A DNA stretch of 64,000 bases from Limnoperna fortunei (GCA_944474755.1 OX104122.1:25569714-25633713); one strand, 5' to 3'; shown: positions 11,282 through 24,404, counted from the first letter of the stretch. The notes: generated from the letters alone by a model not told the origin. Program-made: numbers and translations.

Positions 11282-12900
11282 ACCGGACTGCTGGAATATT
11301 TCAATCGCTAAATGGGAAGTTAGCATTTGGAAAGTTGAAGTCATTACGTTTGTTTACAGTCTATTTGAAGTGTTTTCTCTATTTCCAGAAGGTTTAAGTA
11401 TTAAAGTCTGAAGGATTACAATAAATACGGAAATATTGGATCGAATTTGATAGGGGAGTAAAGTAGTATATCAAAACATTGTCTCCATTTAACATATGCT
11501 CGTATAGGCCGAATTTTACTGCCGTTATAATCCGAAGTTAGTTTTGTGATTTGTCGGATTAACGGCAGAATTCAGTCCTATTGCTCGTAAGATAGCAAAT
11601 AAAAGTTCTAATTTCTGTCTATTTATACAAAATTCAAACATAATATTCATCTTCTTTACGTTCGTAAAGCTTCATACAATGCGAAACTAACGGGATACGA
11701 CTTTATAGAAGAAATTTAGTTTTTATCTGTGAAGATGCACGTGGAAAATGCTACGTTGATAATTAATCCATATGGATAGTTTGACCTTATTTTATCATAA
11801 ACGTGCTAATTTGCATACTTTAACAACCATTCAGTAGTAAGATTCCAGTAATTTACATATGTATTACCAAAGATGCAACACGGTTTTTATTTTTGTATAA
11901 AAATCATAATCTAAATTTTCGTATAAAAATCATACTCTAACTTAGAATTTTCGCGGCTTATTATGTGGGTCTTTTATTGGTCTTTCATTGTTACCGTCCA
12001 TCAAAGTTCAGTGTCAGCAAGTAAACAAGGCACATCTAATATACAATTACATCGCAGATCTCTTTTACCCCCCCCCTCCCAAACACACGCCTCGCTCTTG
12101 TCTCATCTCTTGCGCGAGAGTTTGGGATTTCGAAATTGTCAATAGACAAAACCTAGATAAATTAAAAACTTGAATATTCAACATTTACTAATTTTCTTCG
12201 TAAAGGTTACATCTACTCCCCTATTAATTGTGAAATAATCTAGAAATAATACTGCAAATTATCGATCAAGGCTTTCTGGAAGTATTGTCACAAGGTAAAA
12301 ATACTTCTTCATCATTGGGCTGAATGATGGGAACGTCTTGCATTACGTAACACTACACAATTTTAAAATGCATTATTATTATCAAATCATTTTATCAATA
12401 ACTATAAAAACAAAAATATTTATACTGCATACAAATACAAAGCTTAAGTACATATAAATTGTGAAATAACCTAAAAACTACAATTGAAAATAATCGATCA
12501 AGTCAAATTTATAATTATCTACATTTTTTATGGAAATATACAAATTTACTAAACTCCTTCATAATTTTGTTTTCATTTGCTAACATTGCTCATTAACCAT
12601 TGTCCTTGTGGGTGGCAACACTTGTCCAGTCTAATCATCATCATAGGTCTAACATTGGGGGCCTATCTTGCTGTACTGTCTATTTTCGTGCACACTTCTA
12701 GACTAACATACAAAGAAAAAGAACCAAAGAATGTTCGTAATGAACTTAACTGACCTTAGTTCTTAGTGTATGTCAAAATCAACAAGGCAAATAATCTAAC
12801 ATTACTGCCAATACTGGGGAATTAAGTGAACAACACCAACAAATCTCAAGTCCTACAGGACAAATCACATTCCTACTAGCCCCCTCAAATTACCAGATTT
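11282..12900. other. AT-rich intergenic DNA without recognised gene
   Basis: No coding signal. Contains a short hairpin (about 11508-11581: GCCGAATTTTACTGCCGTTA with its inverse), a TCGTATAAAAATCATA direct repeat (11895-11940) and two diverged copies of an AATTGTGAAATAA...ATCGATCAAG segment at 12227-12270 and 12457-12503. Confidence 0.5.
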
Positions 12901-13029
12901 CCGACTACTTGTCGGTTTACTACTGGTTATACCTTTCATCAAACATTTATTGTTGCAAAAGACTATTACAAGCAAGCATAAAAAATCACCATTTACTCTT
13001 TAAAATACTGTTAAGTGGTCAAATTGAAC

Positions 13030-13165
13030 TAAATCCGGCCCAAGAACACCACGCTGGCCATGCGGTCAATGCGGAAAAAGTGTCAATTAGAAACATAAGG
13101 CTCTAGAATGTGATTCATGTAAAACTTGGTATCATGTGGACTGCCAAGGTGGCATGTCATCATAT
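13030..13165 (+). pseudogene. LINE ORF1 remnant with PHD-type zinc finger
   Basis: Two frames together give PCGQCGKSV and, after a stop and frame change, [17 protein letters not shown] followed by MSS. The C-x2-C ... C-x2-C-x-x-WYHxxC spacing is PHD-like. PHD fingers occur in ORF1 or the 5' part of several CR1/Jockey-clade elements. Confidence 0.6.
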
Positions 13166-13417
13166 ATGTACAGCATAATTTAAAACAGCAATTTGTCCTT
13201 GAGTTGTATCAAATATGGTCTACCACACATAAACAGTTCATTCTTTAACCAAACAGAAATGTCAACAACAGTAAATACATTTTCAGTCCTTAGTGAATCC
13301 AGTCAAATAAACACCGCTGGTAAACCAAATGCTAGTTCATTACCTATACCAAAGAAAAATAATCTAGATATTCATAAATCAAACATACATGTAGGAAAAC
13401 AAGAAAAGATTCTAAAA

Positions 13418-14079
13418 CCACTAAGTGTAATAAATATCAACTTTCAATCAATCAAGAACAAAAAGCCAGAATTAGATGTACTCATAACTCTGTACAATAA
13501 TAGGTACAGAGACGTGGCTCGACCCCAAAACATGAAATGTTCTCAAAAGATCTGTATATCATATACAGAAAAGATAAAACACATAACAATAAGGGTCTAT
13601 GCTATAGAGGTGTCTTGATAGCAGTATCAAACAAGTATTTGTCAAGTGAAGTTAAAGAACTTCAAACTGACTGTGAGATAGTGTGGGCTGGACTTACTAT
13701 CTCAAATGGTCGAAAATGTTACATATGTACATATTATCGTCCACACCCTGACGATGACATCTCACTTGAACCCTTAAATCAGTCATTAAGTAGAATAAAC
13801 ACAAACTCAAAGTCTGTAATCCTTGTAGGCGGAGATTTTAATCTAGACCATATAAACTTGGAAACAGATAGTGTTATCCCTGGAAAGCCAAATCTAAAAC
13901 AACACCAACAATTATTAGACATAATACATGATCACGGCCTAAAACAAATAGTGAAAGAACCAACAAGAAATGATAGAGTGTTGGACATCACAAACTATCC
14001 AGCCATAATACATCAAATAGAAACTATACCACCACTTAGTGAAGCTGACCATGATATAGAATGTTTAGAATGCGTATAG
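13418..14079 (+). pseudogene. LINE apurinic-like endonuclease
   Basis: LSVININFQSIKNKKPELD starts the fold; GTETWLDP (about 13512-13535) is in another frame. A long frame from 13537 has GVLIAVSNKYL, CYICTYYRPHPDDD, VILVGGDFNLDHINLE and PPLSEADHDIECL. The Glu, GDxN and (S/A)DHD active-site motifs are all recognisable. At least two frame changes. Confidence 0.8.
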
Positions 14080-14410
14080 TTACTAAAACGATGTCAATCA
14101 ACAACACGCAAAATTTACAAGTACAAACAAGCAAATTGGAATAAAATTGACGAAGACCAACACAATTTACATAAAAATTGTCTACAATAAAGGAAACAAC
14201 AAACATTAATTAATTATGGGAAACATTCAAAAACTTACTTAATTAAAGTATAAATACCAATACTCCACAAAAAATGCTGAAGCAAAATAAAAATCTTTAA
14301 TAAAAATACCGAGAGTTTAAATCAAAAGGGCAAAAAATACCATAATCCAGAAACAAATTAAAGCATGATATTCAGAAACAGACGAGTCTTATTGGAAGTA
14401 CATTGAAAAT

Positions 14411-15961
14411 ATGATATGGGGCATACCAATTGATGACCATGCTTCTATAACTGCAACAATGATTTCAAAAAATCTTTTCTCCCACATTAAAACCCCAAAA
14501 TCAGAAAGTCCGGAACTAAGAAAAGATGGTATCGTAACATCAGATCCAAACGCAAAAGCAAATGCACTTAATTTTCTGTTTCAGGATGCTTTTACACGTT
14601 TAACTGAAGACACTGTTCCGAACAAAGGTAACAAAATATATCCACAAATAAAAGATATACACATTACAGAAGCAGGAAACACAAAACTCCTGAAAAATAT
14701 AAATATCCACAAGCAGCAGGACCAGTCCTAATTCATGAACGTATTTTAAAACAATGTAGTCAATACATTGCTCCTATATTAACATTACTGTTTCAAAAAT
14801 CCCTTGACACAGGCAAAATACCAAATGACTGGCGCAACGCAAGTGTTTGTCCAGCATTTAAAAAGGGTGACAAACATGACCCTATTAACTACAGGCCCAT
14901 TTCCTTTACATGCATATGTTGTAAACTCTTAGAACATGTAGTCACTAGCCAAATCATGAATCATATTGAACACAATCACATTTTATATGAATTCCAACAT
15001 GATTTGAGATCATCTCGCTCATGTGAAAAACGATTAACATTCTTTATCCAAGATCTATCAAAAGCCTCAAACAACAACATATAAACAGATAATCATGGAC
15101 TTTGCGAAGGCTTTCGACAAAGTTTCACATCGACATTATTTTTACAAAATCAAACATTATGGAATCAACAGAAATGCATACCATTGTATTAAACACTTTT
15201 TAACAAACAGAACACAAAATGTAGTCCTTGAGGGAATAACATCTGACAACATACCTGTAACATCTGGTGTCTCTCAAGGCACAGTACTTAGGCCAATATT
15301 ATTTTCATTCTACATAAATGATCTTGCAGAATACATGACACACAGTAAATTGAGATTGTTTGCTGTTTGATTGTTTGTTAGACAACATAAAAGAAATCAG
15401 AACACCTGAAGACTGCCAAAAACTACATGAAGATCTTGAAGCGGCTGGCAAGTGGGAAAAAGACTGGTCGATGCACTTCCACCCTGATAAATGTAACATT
15501 CTGAGTATTACTCAAAAACGAAACCCACATATTTTTACTTACACACTTCATGGCCATTCTCTCTCAAAAGTTGAATCCACAAATTATTTAGGCGTAACAC
15601 TTCAATCAAATCTAAAATGGGACAAGCATATTGATAACATGACAGCAAAAGCAAATCAATCTTTAGGTTTTATCCGAGGACATCTCAAAATCTCATCTGA
15701 AAAATTCAAATTCAATGCATACAAAGCTCTTGTCCGACCAAAATGAGAATGTTGTTTAACAATTTGGGATCCATATCAAAAACAACAAATCAACCAGATC
15801 GACAAAGAGCAGCCCGCTTTACATGTATTAGATACCACAATATAACTGATATGTACATAGAATTAAATTGGCACCCCTTCAAAGTCCGACGCATTACATA
15901 CAGATTGGTTTTCTTTATAAAATATAGGCACACGAACTGTTTTACTAATATACTATACTGA
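14411..15961 (+). pseudogene. LINE reverse transcriptase, catalytic FADD box destroyed
   Basis: Fragments at 14411-14731, 14740-15080 and 15095-15370 read through RT motifs to KLRLFA. Here the expected FADD is replaced by a frameshift and stop (about 15362-15372). The downstream frame (15372-15746) continues LLDNIKEIRTPEDCQKLHED, HFHPDKCNILSIT and SLGFIRGHL to ALVRPK. A last fragment to 15961 has RAARFTC and ELNWHPFKVRRI. Non-functional. Confidence 0.85.
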
Positions 15962-16269
15962 CAATAATGAATAACTCAGTTCGTTTCACAAAATATATTA
16001 GCAGCGAAGCGTCAATACAATAAAGTTAATTAACAATAAAAGGTTGCCAATCCGAAGTATAATTTCGGAAGCTTTCGTAATAGGGTTTAAGAGTAGGTTA
16101 AAATACGTTGGAAGCTGCGCTGCTTATAAAGAAAAAAATAGGACGCAATTTCCATCTCTTGCAGCGAGGTCGTGCGATGTTACGGTCACAGAGCGACAAT
16201 TTTTGGCTCTGCACCTGCAGTCTCAGATAAAAAAATAATGTTACTATTTTGAGGGTTAACACAATTATA

Positions 16270-16610
16270 TCAATTGGTTGAATGTTTGCTTTATGTCTAG
16301 CGAGTAATATTTTACCTATATCCAGGACGAGAACAAGTAAGTTAAAAAATAAATCAATGTGAAAAAGAGATGGAAAATGTCCACTGCAAGAAAAAAGAGT
16401 ATGGGTAGGGACGGAGAATGTAGCCTTTTGTAGCGGCTACAATGAGCAAGCTCCTTTTCAAATCTATAAAAGTTGTTTTATCGTTCAAGGAACGTGGCAC
16501 TCTACAAACACCTACCACGGTCGGCGACCAGGCTTTTCGTATTATGACTAGACTACCCCAAACTACAGGGTCTCTCTATCCGCCACCCGGGGCTAATTGT
16601 TTACATTACT
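16270..16610 (+). repeat. Dispersed SINE-like repeat, copy 1
   Basis: Starts TTGAATGTTTGCTTTATGTC, then CTAGCGAGTAATATTTTA, and includes TTTGTAGCGGCTACAATGAG and a later GGAACGTGGCACTCTACAAA. The same blocks occur in the same order at 29165-29560. Diverged. Confidence 0.55.
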
Positions 16611-17084
16611 AAATCTTACAAAACCATATAATTTACACTACCATATATGAAAAAAGTGAGTGACATTATTTGTCAATCAATTGAATCATTGGACAAATAC
16701 CCTCATTAAATATGGCAATAGCACTATTCATACCTTAATCAACCTACCACGACCGCTGGTTGACATTATTTATATTAAATTACATTATTTATAATTAAAA
16801 CTTCTCAAGAAAGCACTAATTTGATAATTTGTTTACAACTATGCAATTTTATTAAAATTGATATTTAATTAGAAAACGATAGATTCTCAAGGGTAGTCTT
16901 TGTATGCTTTTTTCTTTACTGAACAAATATTGACATTGTATATTGTTTGTTTTCACTCTATACCTCCAGTTCTGTTTGAATCTTTGTATATTGTATATAT
17001 TATTGTATTAACTGTATGTTTAATCTCTGAACGATTGATTCTGGTTAATTGAAATTAAAAATAAAGATTTATAGACCACTCAAA
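16611..17084. other. AT-rich DNA, possible LINE 3' tail
   Basis: No gene seen. The stretch ends with AATTGAAATTAAAAATAAAG, which resembles a LINE 3' end; not provable without related copies. Confidence 0.35.
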
Positions 17085-17640
17085 CCCGTTGTGAAATAAA
17101 CTTTTGATGTCGCCATGTATATATAAGAAATTCAATGGTATAGGTGCTGATATATATTTATATTCACATTAGTTCTTAGATAAACTAATAAGGAACGATC
17201 TGTAGTTTCATTAATTTAATGTTTCGTTTAGAAATATTTTTATTGTAAAACGGGTTATTGCAAAATGCGTTCTTATTGCAAAACGGGTTGACTGCAACAA
17301 CCCGTTTGGCAATAAACTTCTGATGTTGAAAAATATCATGCAACAGGGGATATATACTTATAATAGTATATCGTTATATTTGTACTTTTGCATAGAAAAT
17401 CTACAACCTCAAAAAGAACGATTTTTACATCTTTTGAAAAATTTATTTATAAAAAACGGGTTATTGCCCAATGCGTTCTTATAGCAAAACAGGTTGACTA
17501 CTCCAACCCGTTTGGCAATAAACTTCTGATGAAGAAAAACATTACAAAAAAGTGGATATATACTTATAATAGTATATCGTTATATTTATACGTGTGCATA
17601 GAAAACCACAACATCATAACAAACAATTTGCACAATTTTG
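17085..17640 (-). repeat. Tandem cluster of short TIR (MITE-like) units, right array, inverted
   Basis: Two complete units of about 200 bp and one truncated unit, each starting CAACCCGTTTGGCAATAAAC-like and ending TTGCAAAACGGGTTG. The interior matches the left array (3301-3829) in reverse complement, including TGATGTCGCCATGTAT and TGCTGATATATAT. Confidence 0.7.
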
Positions 17641-18318
17641 AAATGTTACCAAGAAATGCTTCTTCAACACTAAGAATCAACTATATGTTATCCAAAGAGG
17701 GAAATCAATCAAATACTGACACTCTCAAGAAATACTGTCTTACCCAAAAGCACATTAACAGAAACCAAATGAAAGTGAACTCTCCAATGGGAAACTGACA
17801 TCAAAAGAACAGAATAACTTACAATAAAGAGATATTGTATTTAAAGTCATCTTATTGTATGTTAAGAGTGAACTTAAAACGAATTTTCAAATACCAATCC
17901 GAGCGAAAAAGCAACGTTCATTTGTTATCACTTTTTGATAGAATTTATTTGTTCAAAATGCATATTATTCCCATACGTGTTTACGGTTTACACATTACAT
18001 GGTAGTGTAACATATATCACAGGCTAATACTTCGGATTCCACAACAGTAAGACTGGGCTCTGTGTTTTGGATCGAAAATTCCATTTAAGCAGGAAACATA
18101 CAAACCAACAAAAACATTAATCAAAACGCAATTCAATACTTATGCATATGTATGTAAACTTTCATTGCAAAAGACTTAATAATTCCACATGTTCATAAGT
18201 TCAACGTAATTGACATTGCAAAGTTTGCACTTATTTTTTTCTTACACATTTTCCGTACCCATCCATCTATACTTAAAAAAATACCACTTCAAAAAATTAG
18301 CAATTAACTAAGAACAGA
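17641..18318. other. Unannotated DNA before satellite
   Basis: An open stretch to 17798 has no recognisable domain; the rest is AT-rich without signals. Confidence 0.4.
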
Positions 18319-21300
18319 GAATGTTGAACGAGGAACTAAAAATTTCGAATATTTAACCAGAAACAACGAATGTTGAACTAGGAACTGAAAAATCGAATGT
18401 TGAACTAGGAACTGCGAATGTTGAACGAGGAACTAAAAATTTCGAATATTGAACCAGAAACAACGAATGTTGAACTAGGAACTGAAAAATCGAATGTTGA
18501 ACTAGGAACTGCGAATGTTGAACGAGGAACTAAAAATTTCGAATATTGAACCAGAAACAACGAATGTTGAACTAGGAACTGCGAATGTTGAACTAGGAAC
18601 TGAAAAATCGAATGTTGAACTAGGAACTGCGAATGTTGAACGAGGAACTAAAAATTTCGAATATTGAACCAGAAACAACGAATGTTGAACTAGGAACTGC
18701 GAATGTTGAACTAGGAACTGAAAAATCGAATGTTGAACTAGGAACTGCGAATGTTGAACGAGGAACTAAAAATTTCGAATATTGAACCAGAAACAACGAA
18801 TGTTGAACTAGGAACTGCGAATGTTGAACTAGGAACTGAAAAATCGAATGTTGAACTAGGAACTGCGAATGTTGAACGAGGAACTAAAAATTTCGAATAT
18901 TGAACCAGAAACAACGAATGTTGAACTAGGAACTGCGAATGTTGAACTAGGAACTGAAAAATCGAATGTTGAACTAGGAACTGCGAATGTTGAACGAGGA
19001 ACTAAAAATTTCGAATATTGAACCAGAAACAACGAATGTTGAACTAGGAACTGCGAATGTTGAACTAGGAACTGAAAAATCGAATGTTGAACTAGGAACT
19101 GCGAATGTTGAACGAGGAACTAAAAATTTCGAATATTGAACCAGAAACAACGAATGTTGAACTAGGAACTGCGAATGTTGAACTAGGAACTGAAAAATCG
19201 AATGTTGAACTAGGAACTGCGAATGTTGAACGAGGAACTAAAAATTTCGAATATTGAACCAGAAACAACGAATGTTGAACTAGGAACTGCGAATGTTGAA
19301 CTAGGAACTGAAAAATCGAATGTTGAACTAGGAACTGCGAATGTTGAACGAGGAACTAAAAATTTCGAATATTGAACCAGAAACAACGAATGTTGAACTA
19401 GGAACTGCGAATGTTGAACTAGGAACTGAAAAATCGAATGTTGAACTAGGAACTGCGAATGTTGAACGAGGAACTGAAAATTTCGAATATTGAACCAGAA
19501 ACAACGAATGTTGAACTAGGAACTGCGAATGTTGAACTAGGAACTGAAAAATCGAATGTTGAACTAGGAACTGCGAATGTTGAACGAGGAACTAAAAATT
19601 TCGAATATTGAACCAGAAACAACGAATGTTGAACTAGGAACTGCGAATGTTGAACTAGGAACTGAAAAATAGAATGTTGAACTAGGAACTGCGAATGTTG
19701 AACGAGGAACTAAAAATTTCGAATATTGAACCAGAAACAACGAATGTTGAACTAGGAACTGCGAATGTTGAACTAGGAACTGAAAAATCGAATGTTGAAC
19801 TAGGAACTGCGAATGTTGAACGAGGAACTAAAAATTTCGAATATTGAACCAGAAACAACGAATGTTGAACTAGGAACTGCGAATGTTGAACTAGGAACTG
19901 AAAAATCGAATGTTGATCTAGGAACTGCGAATGTTGAACGAGGAACTAAAAATTTCGAATATTGAACCAGAAACAACGAATGTTGAACTAGGAACTGCGA
20001 ATGTTGAACTAGGAACTGAAAAATCGAATGTTGAACTAGGAACTGCGAATGTTGAACGAGGAACTAAAAATTTCGAATATTGAACCAGAAACAACGAATG
20101 TTGAACTAGGAACTGCGAATGTTGAACTAGGAACTGAAAAATCGAATGTTGAACTAGGAACTGCGAATGTTGAACGAGGAACTAAAAATTTCGAATATTG
20201 AACCAGAAACAACGAATGTTGAACTAGGAACTGCGTATGTTGAACTAGGAACTGAAAAATCGAATGTTGAACTAGGAACTGCGAATGTTGAACGAGGAAC
20301 TAAAAATTTCGAATATTGAACCAGAAACAACGAATGTTGAACTAGGAACTGCGAATGTTGAACTAGGAACTGAAAAATCGAATGTTGAACTAGGAACTGA
20401 AAAATCGAATGTTGAACTAGGAACTGCGAATGTTGAACGAGGAACTAAAAATTTCGAATATTGAACCAGAAACAACGAATGTTGAACTAGGAACTGCGAA
20501 TGTTGAACTAGGAACTGAAAAATCGAATGTTGAACTAGGAACTGCGAATGTTGAACGAGGAACTAAAAATTTCGAATATTGAACCAGAAACAACGAATGT
20601 TGAACTAGGAACTGCGAATGTTGAACTAGGAACTGAAAAATCGAATGTTGAACTAGGAAATGCGAATGTTGAACGAGGAACTAAAAATTTCGAATATTGA
20701 ACCAGAAACAACGAATGTTGAACTAGGAACTGCGAATGTTGAACTAGGAACTGAAAAATCGAATGTTGAACTAGGAAATGCGAATGTTGAACGAGGAACT
20801 AAAAATTTCGAATATTGAACCAGAAACAACGAATGTTGAACTAGGAACTGCGAATGTTGAACTAGGAACTGAAAAATCGAATGTTGAACTAGGAACTGCG
20901 AATGTTGAACGAGGAACTAAAAATTTCGAATATTGAACCAGAAACAACGAATGTTGAACTAGGAACTGCGAATGTTGAACTAGGAACTGAAAAATCGAAT
21001 GTTGAACTAGGAACTGCGAATGTTGAACGAGGAACTAAAAATTTCGAATATTGAACCAGAAACAACGAATGTTGAACTAGGAACTGCGAATGTTGAACTA
21101 GGAACTGAAAAATCGAATGTTGAACTAGGAACTGCGAATGTTGAACGAGGAACTAAAAATTTCGAATATTGAACCAGAAACAACGAATGTTGAACTAGGA
21201 ACTGCGAATGTTGAACTAGGAACTGAAAAATCGAATGTTGAACTAGGAACTGCGAATGTTGAACGAGGAACTAAAAATTTCGAATATTGAACCAGAAACA

Positions 21301-23470
21301 ACGAATGTTGAACTAGGAACTGCGAATGTTGAACTAGGAACTGAAAAATCGAATGTTGAACTAGGAACTGCGAATGTTGAACGAGGAACTAAAAATTTCG
21401 AATATTGAACCAGAAACAACGAATGTTGAACTAGGAACTGCGAATGTTGAACTAGGAACTGAAAAATCGAATGTTGAACTAGGAACTGCGAATGTTGAAC
21501 GAGGAACTGAAAATTTCGAATATTGAACCAGAAACAACGAATGTTGAACTAGGAACTGCGAATGTTGAACTAGGAACTGAAAAATCGAATGTTGAACTAG
21601 GAACTGCGAATGTTGAACGAGGAACTAAAAATTTCGAATATTGAACCAGAAACAACGAATGTTGAACTAGGAACTGCGTATGTTGAACTAGGAACTGAAA
21701 AATCGAATGTTGAACTAGGAACTGCGAATGTTGAACGAGGAACTGAAAATTTCGAATATTGAACCAGAAACAACGAATGTTGAACTAGGAACTGCGAATG
21801 TTGAACTAGGAACTGAAAAATCGAATGTTGAACTAGGAACTGCGAATGTTGAACGAGAAACTGAAAATTTCGAATATTGAACCAGAAACAACGAATGTTG
21901 AACTAGGAACTGCGAATGTTGAACTAGGAACTGAAAAATCGAATGTTGAACTAGGAACTGCTTGAACGATGAACTAAAAATTTCGAATATTGAACCAGAA
22001 ACAACGAATGTTGAACTAGGAACTGCGAATGTTGAACTAGGAACTGAAAAATCGAATGTTGAACTAGGAACTGCGAATGTTGAACGAGGAACTAAAAATT
22101 TCGAATATTGAACCAGAAACAACGAATGTTGAACTAGGAACTGCGAATGTTGAACTAGGAACTGAAAAATCGAATGTTGAACTAGGAACTGCGAATGTTG
22201 AACGAGGAACTAAAAATTTCGAATATTGAACCAGAAACAACGAATGTTGAACTAGGAACTGCGAATGTTGAACTAGGAACTGAAAAATCGAATGTTGAAC
22301 TAGGAACTGCGAATGTTGAACGAGGAACTAAAAATTTCGAATATTGAACCAGAAACAACGAATGTTGAACTAGGAACTGCGAATGTTGAACTAGGAACTG
22401 AAAAATCGAATGTTGAACTAGGAACTGCGAATGTTGAACGAGGAACTAAAAATTTCGAATATTGAACCAGAAACAACGAATGTTGAGCTAGGAACTGCGA
22501 ATGTTGAACTAGGAACTGAAAAATCGAATGTTGAACTAGGAACTGCGAATGTTGAACGAGGAACTAAAAATTTCGAATATTGAACCAGAAACAACGAATG
22601 TTGAACTAGGAACTGCGAATGTTGAACTAGGAACTGAAAAATCGAATGTTGAACTAGGAACTGCGAATGTTGAACGAGGAACTAAAAATTTCGAATATTG
22701 AACCAGAAACAACGAATGTTGAACTAGGAACTGCGAATGTTGAACTAGGAACTGAAAAATCGAATGTTGAACTAGGAACTGCGAATGTTGAACGAGGAAC
22801 TAAAAATTTCGAATATTGAACCAGAAACAACGAATGTTGAACTAGGAACTGCGAATGTTGAACTAGGAACTGAAAAATCGAATGTTGAACTAGGAACTGC
22901 AAATGTTGAACGAGGAACTAAAAATTTCGAATATTGAACCAGAAACAACGAATGTTGAACTAGGAACTGCGAATGTTGAACTAGGAACTGAAAAATCGAA
23001 TGTTGAACTAGGAACTGCGAATGTTGAACGAGGAACTAAAAATTTCGAATATTGAACCAGAAACAACGAATGTTGAACTAGGAACTGCGAATGTTGAACT
23101 AGGAACTGAAAAATCGAATGTTGAACTAGGAACTGCGAATGTTGAACGAGGAACTAAAAATTTCGAATATTGAACCAGAAACAACGAATGTTGAACTAGG
23201 AACTGCGAATGTTGAACTAGGAACTGAAAAATCGAATGTTGAACTAGGAACTGCGAATGTTGAACGAGGAACTAAAAATTTCGAATATTGAACCAGAAAC
23301 AACGAATGTTGAACTAGGAACTGCGAATGTTGAACTAGGAACTGAAAAATCGAATGCTGAACTAGGAACTGCGAATGTTGAACGAGGGACTGAGTGCTAA
23401 ATGTTTGAACTGAGACAAGAGGTCTTTGGTATTTATTTGAATGTTGAATGTTGAACGTTGAATAAGTAAC
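18319..23470. repeat. Satellite array, 118-bp higher-order unit of five submonomers
   Basis: The period is 118 bp, repeated about 40 times. Each unit has five related submonomers of 21, 28, 21, 21 and 27 bp, all variants of GAATGTTGAACTAGGAACTG. The first two units at the left edge are 97 bp and lack one 21-bp submonomer. A submonomer duplication occurs near 20395, a 10-bp deletion near 21961, and scattered single substitutions elsewhere. The right edge decays from about 23385 into GAATGTTGAATGTTGAACG. Minus-strand open frames here are by-products of the repeat. Confidence 0.95.
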
Positions 23471-23479
23471 CAACTTGAT

Positions 23480-23682
23480 TCACGTAGTTCGAGCTACGTA
23501 TGGGTAATGCTGTCTGTAATTATACCCCCAAACATGTGTTAGTTGACCTGGACCAAAAAGTCTCGGACAACAAAGACTTCCGCCTCCTCCAGATCCATGA
23601 CTATAGCTCTTACCTCCGCATGATGCTACAAATTGCTCATCGTGTTTGCACCAGTCTCTGCACATACAGTTTCCGACACCAC
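23480..23682 (-). CDS. Short cysteine-rich reading frame, possibly a terminal exon
   Basis: The minus strand reads GVGNCMCRDWCKHDEQFVASC, then a GSGGGG linker, SLCCPRLFGPG and a Tyr/His-rich tail ending VARTT and TGA. Six cysteines in a C-x-C-x3-C-x9-C-...-CC pattern suggest a small secreted disulfide-rich protein. An AG acceptor candidate borders it at 23683, with a weak pyrimidine tract and phase 1. The C-terminus abuts the satellite. I recognise no family, and no upstream exon was found. Confidence 0.35.
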
Positions 23683-24035
23683 CTTTAATATTAACATAAA
23701 TTAATAATTAAAGCAAACTCATGGACTATCACAATCAATAATTTTTATATACATATTCCAAATAAAGATATTATTTTTTTTATATCTATAATAACATACA
23801 TAGTAACAAGCGGACATATATATACATGTACATAAACACAGAAGATTCTGTTACAAGATCTATCAAGTCCGTTTCCTAATTATTGAAGAAGTACTACTTT
23901 ATCAAGATATGTTTAGCATATTTCCAAGAAATATGTTTATATAATTTAACCCTTATTTGACATATCTAAAGGAAGGAACATCCTCACAAGTCATGGTTTC
24001 TTTGTCCACATGTGTCCACGAAAGCCTGCACAAAC

Positions 24036-24404
24036 TTAGCTACGAAATTCCCGGGCTAGAAGATTTGCATATGACGTCAGATCTTCAAAATATCAACCAA
24101 TGAAATTGATTGAAAGAAGCAAGTGTTTGGCACTATTCATTCTTAATCATTCTTGAGTGGGACAAAAACGTAACGCAACTAAAAATAACGCAGGTAATAA
24201 CAAACTATTAACACTACTGTACAAAATACACTGATTTACACATGGTCTATGCAACACATCCGTATGGTTTATTTACAATAGACATCGGGATATTCCTAAC
24301 TAGGTCATGAATGAGCTTTTGATTGGCTACATGCAGGTATGATGTAGCCAATAAAAAATAGTAACTTCTAGCCAGGGAATTTCCTAGCTAAGTTTGTCAG
24401 GGTT
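24036..24404. mobile_element. MITE with about 33-bp terminal inverted repeats
   Basis: ACAAACTTAGCTA(C/G)GAAATTCCC at 24036 and its reverse complement ending at about 24402 match over roughly 33 bp with three mismatches. About 367 bp, no coding capacity. Confidence 0.75.

Larger units (their letters stand above)
12909..15961 (+). mobile_element. CR1/Jockey-like non-LTR retrotransposon, degenerate
   Basis: In order: a PHD-like zinc-finger remnant, an apurinic-type endonuclease, and a reverse transcriptase with LINE signatures ([63 protein letters not shown]). Frameshifts and stops throughout. The 5' and 3' limits are not defined; TGTATATTGTATATA and a terminal AATAAAG at about 16980-17070 may belong to its 3' end. 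Confidence 0.8.

Noticed and set aside
17388..17798. 136-residue plus-strand frame
   Set aside because: Its first half is MITE sequence and the rest has no domain.
20272..23473. Minus-strand open frames encoding Ser/Phe-rich repeats such as FLVQYSKFLVPRSTF
   Set aside because: They are translations of the 118-bp satellite; the period is not a multiple of three and the frames start and stop with repeat variants.
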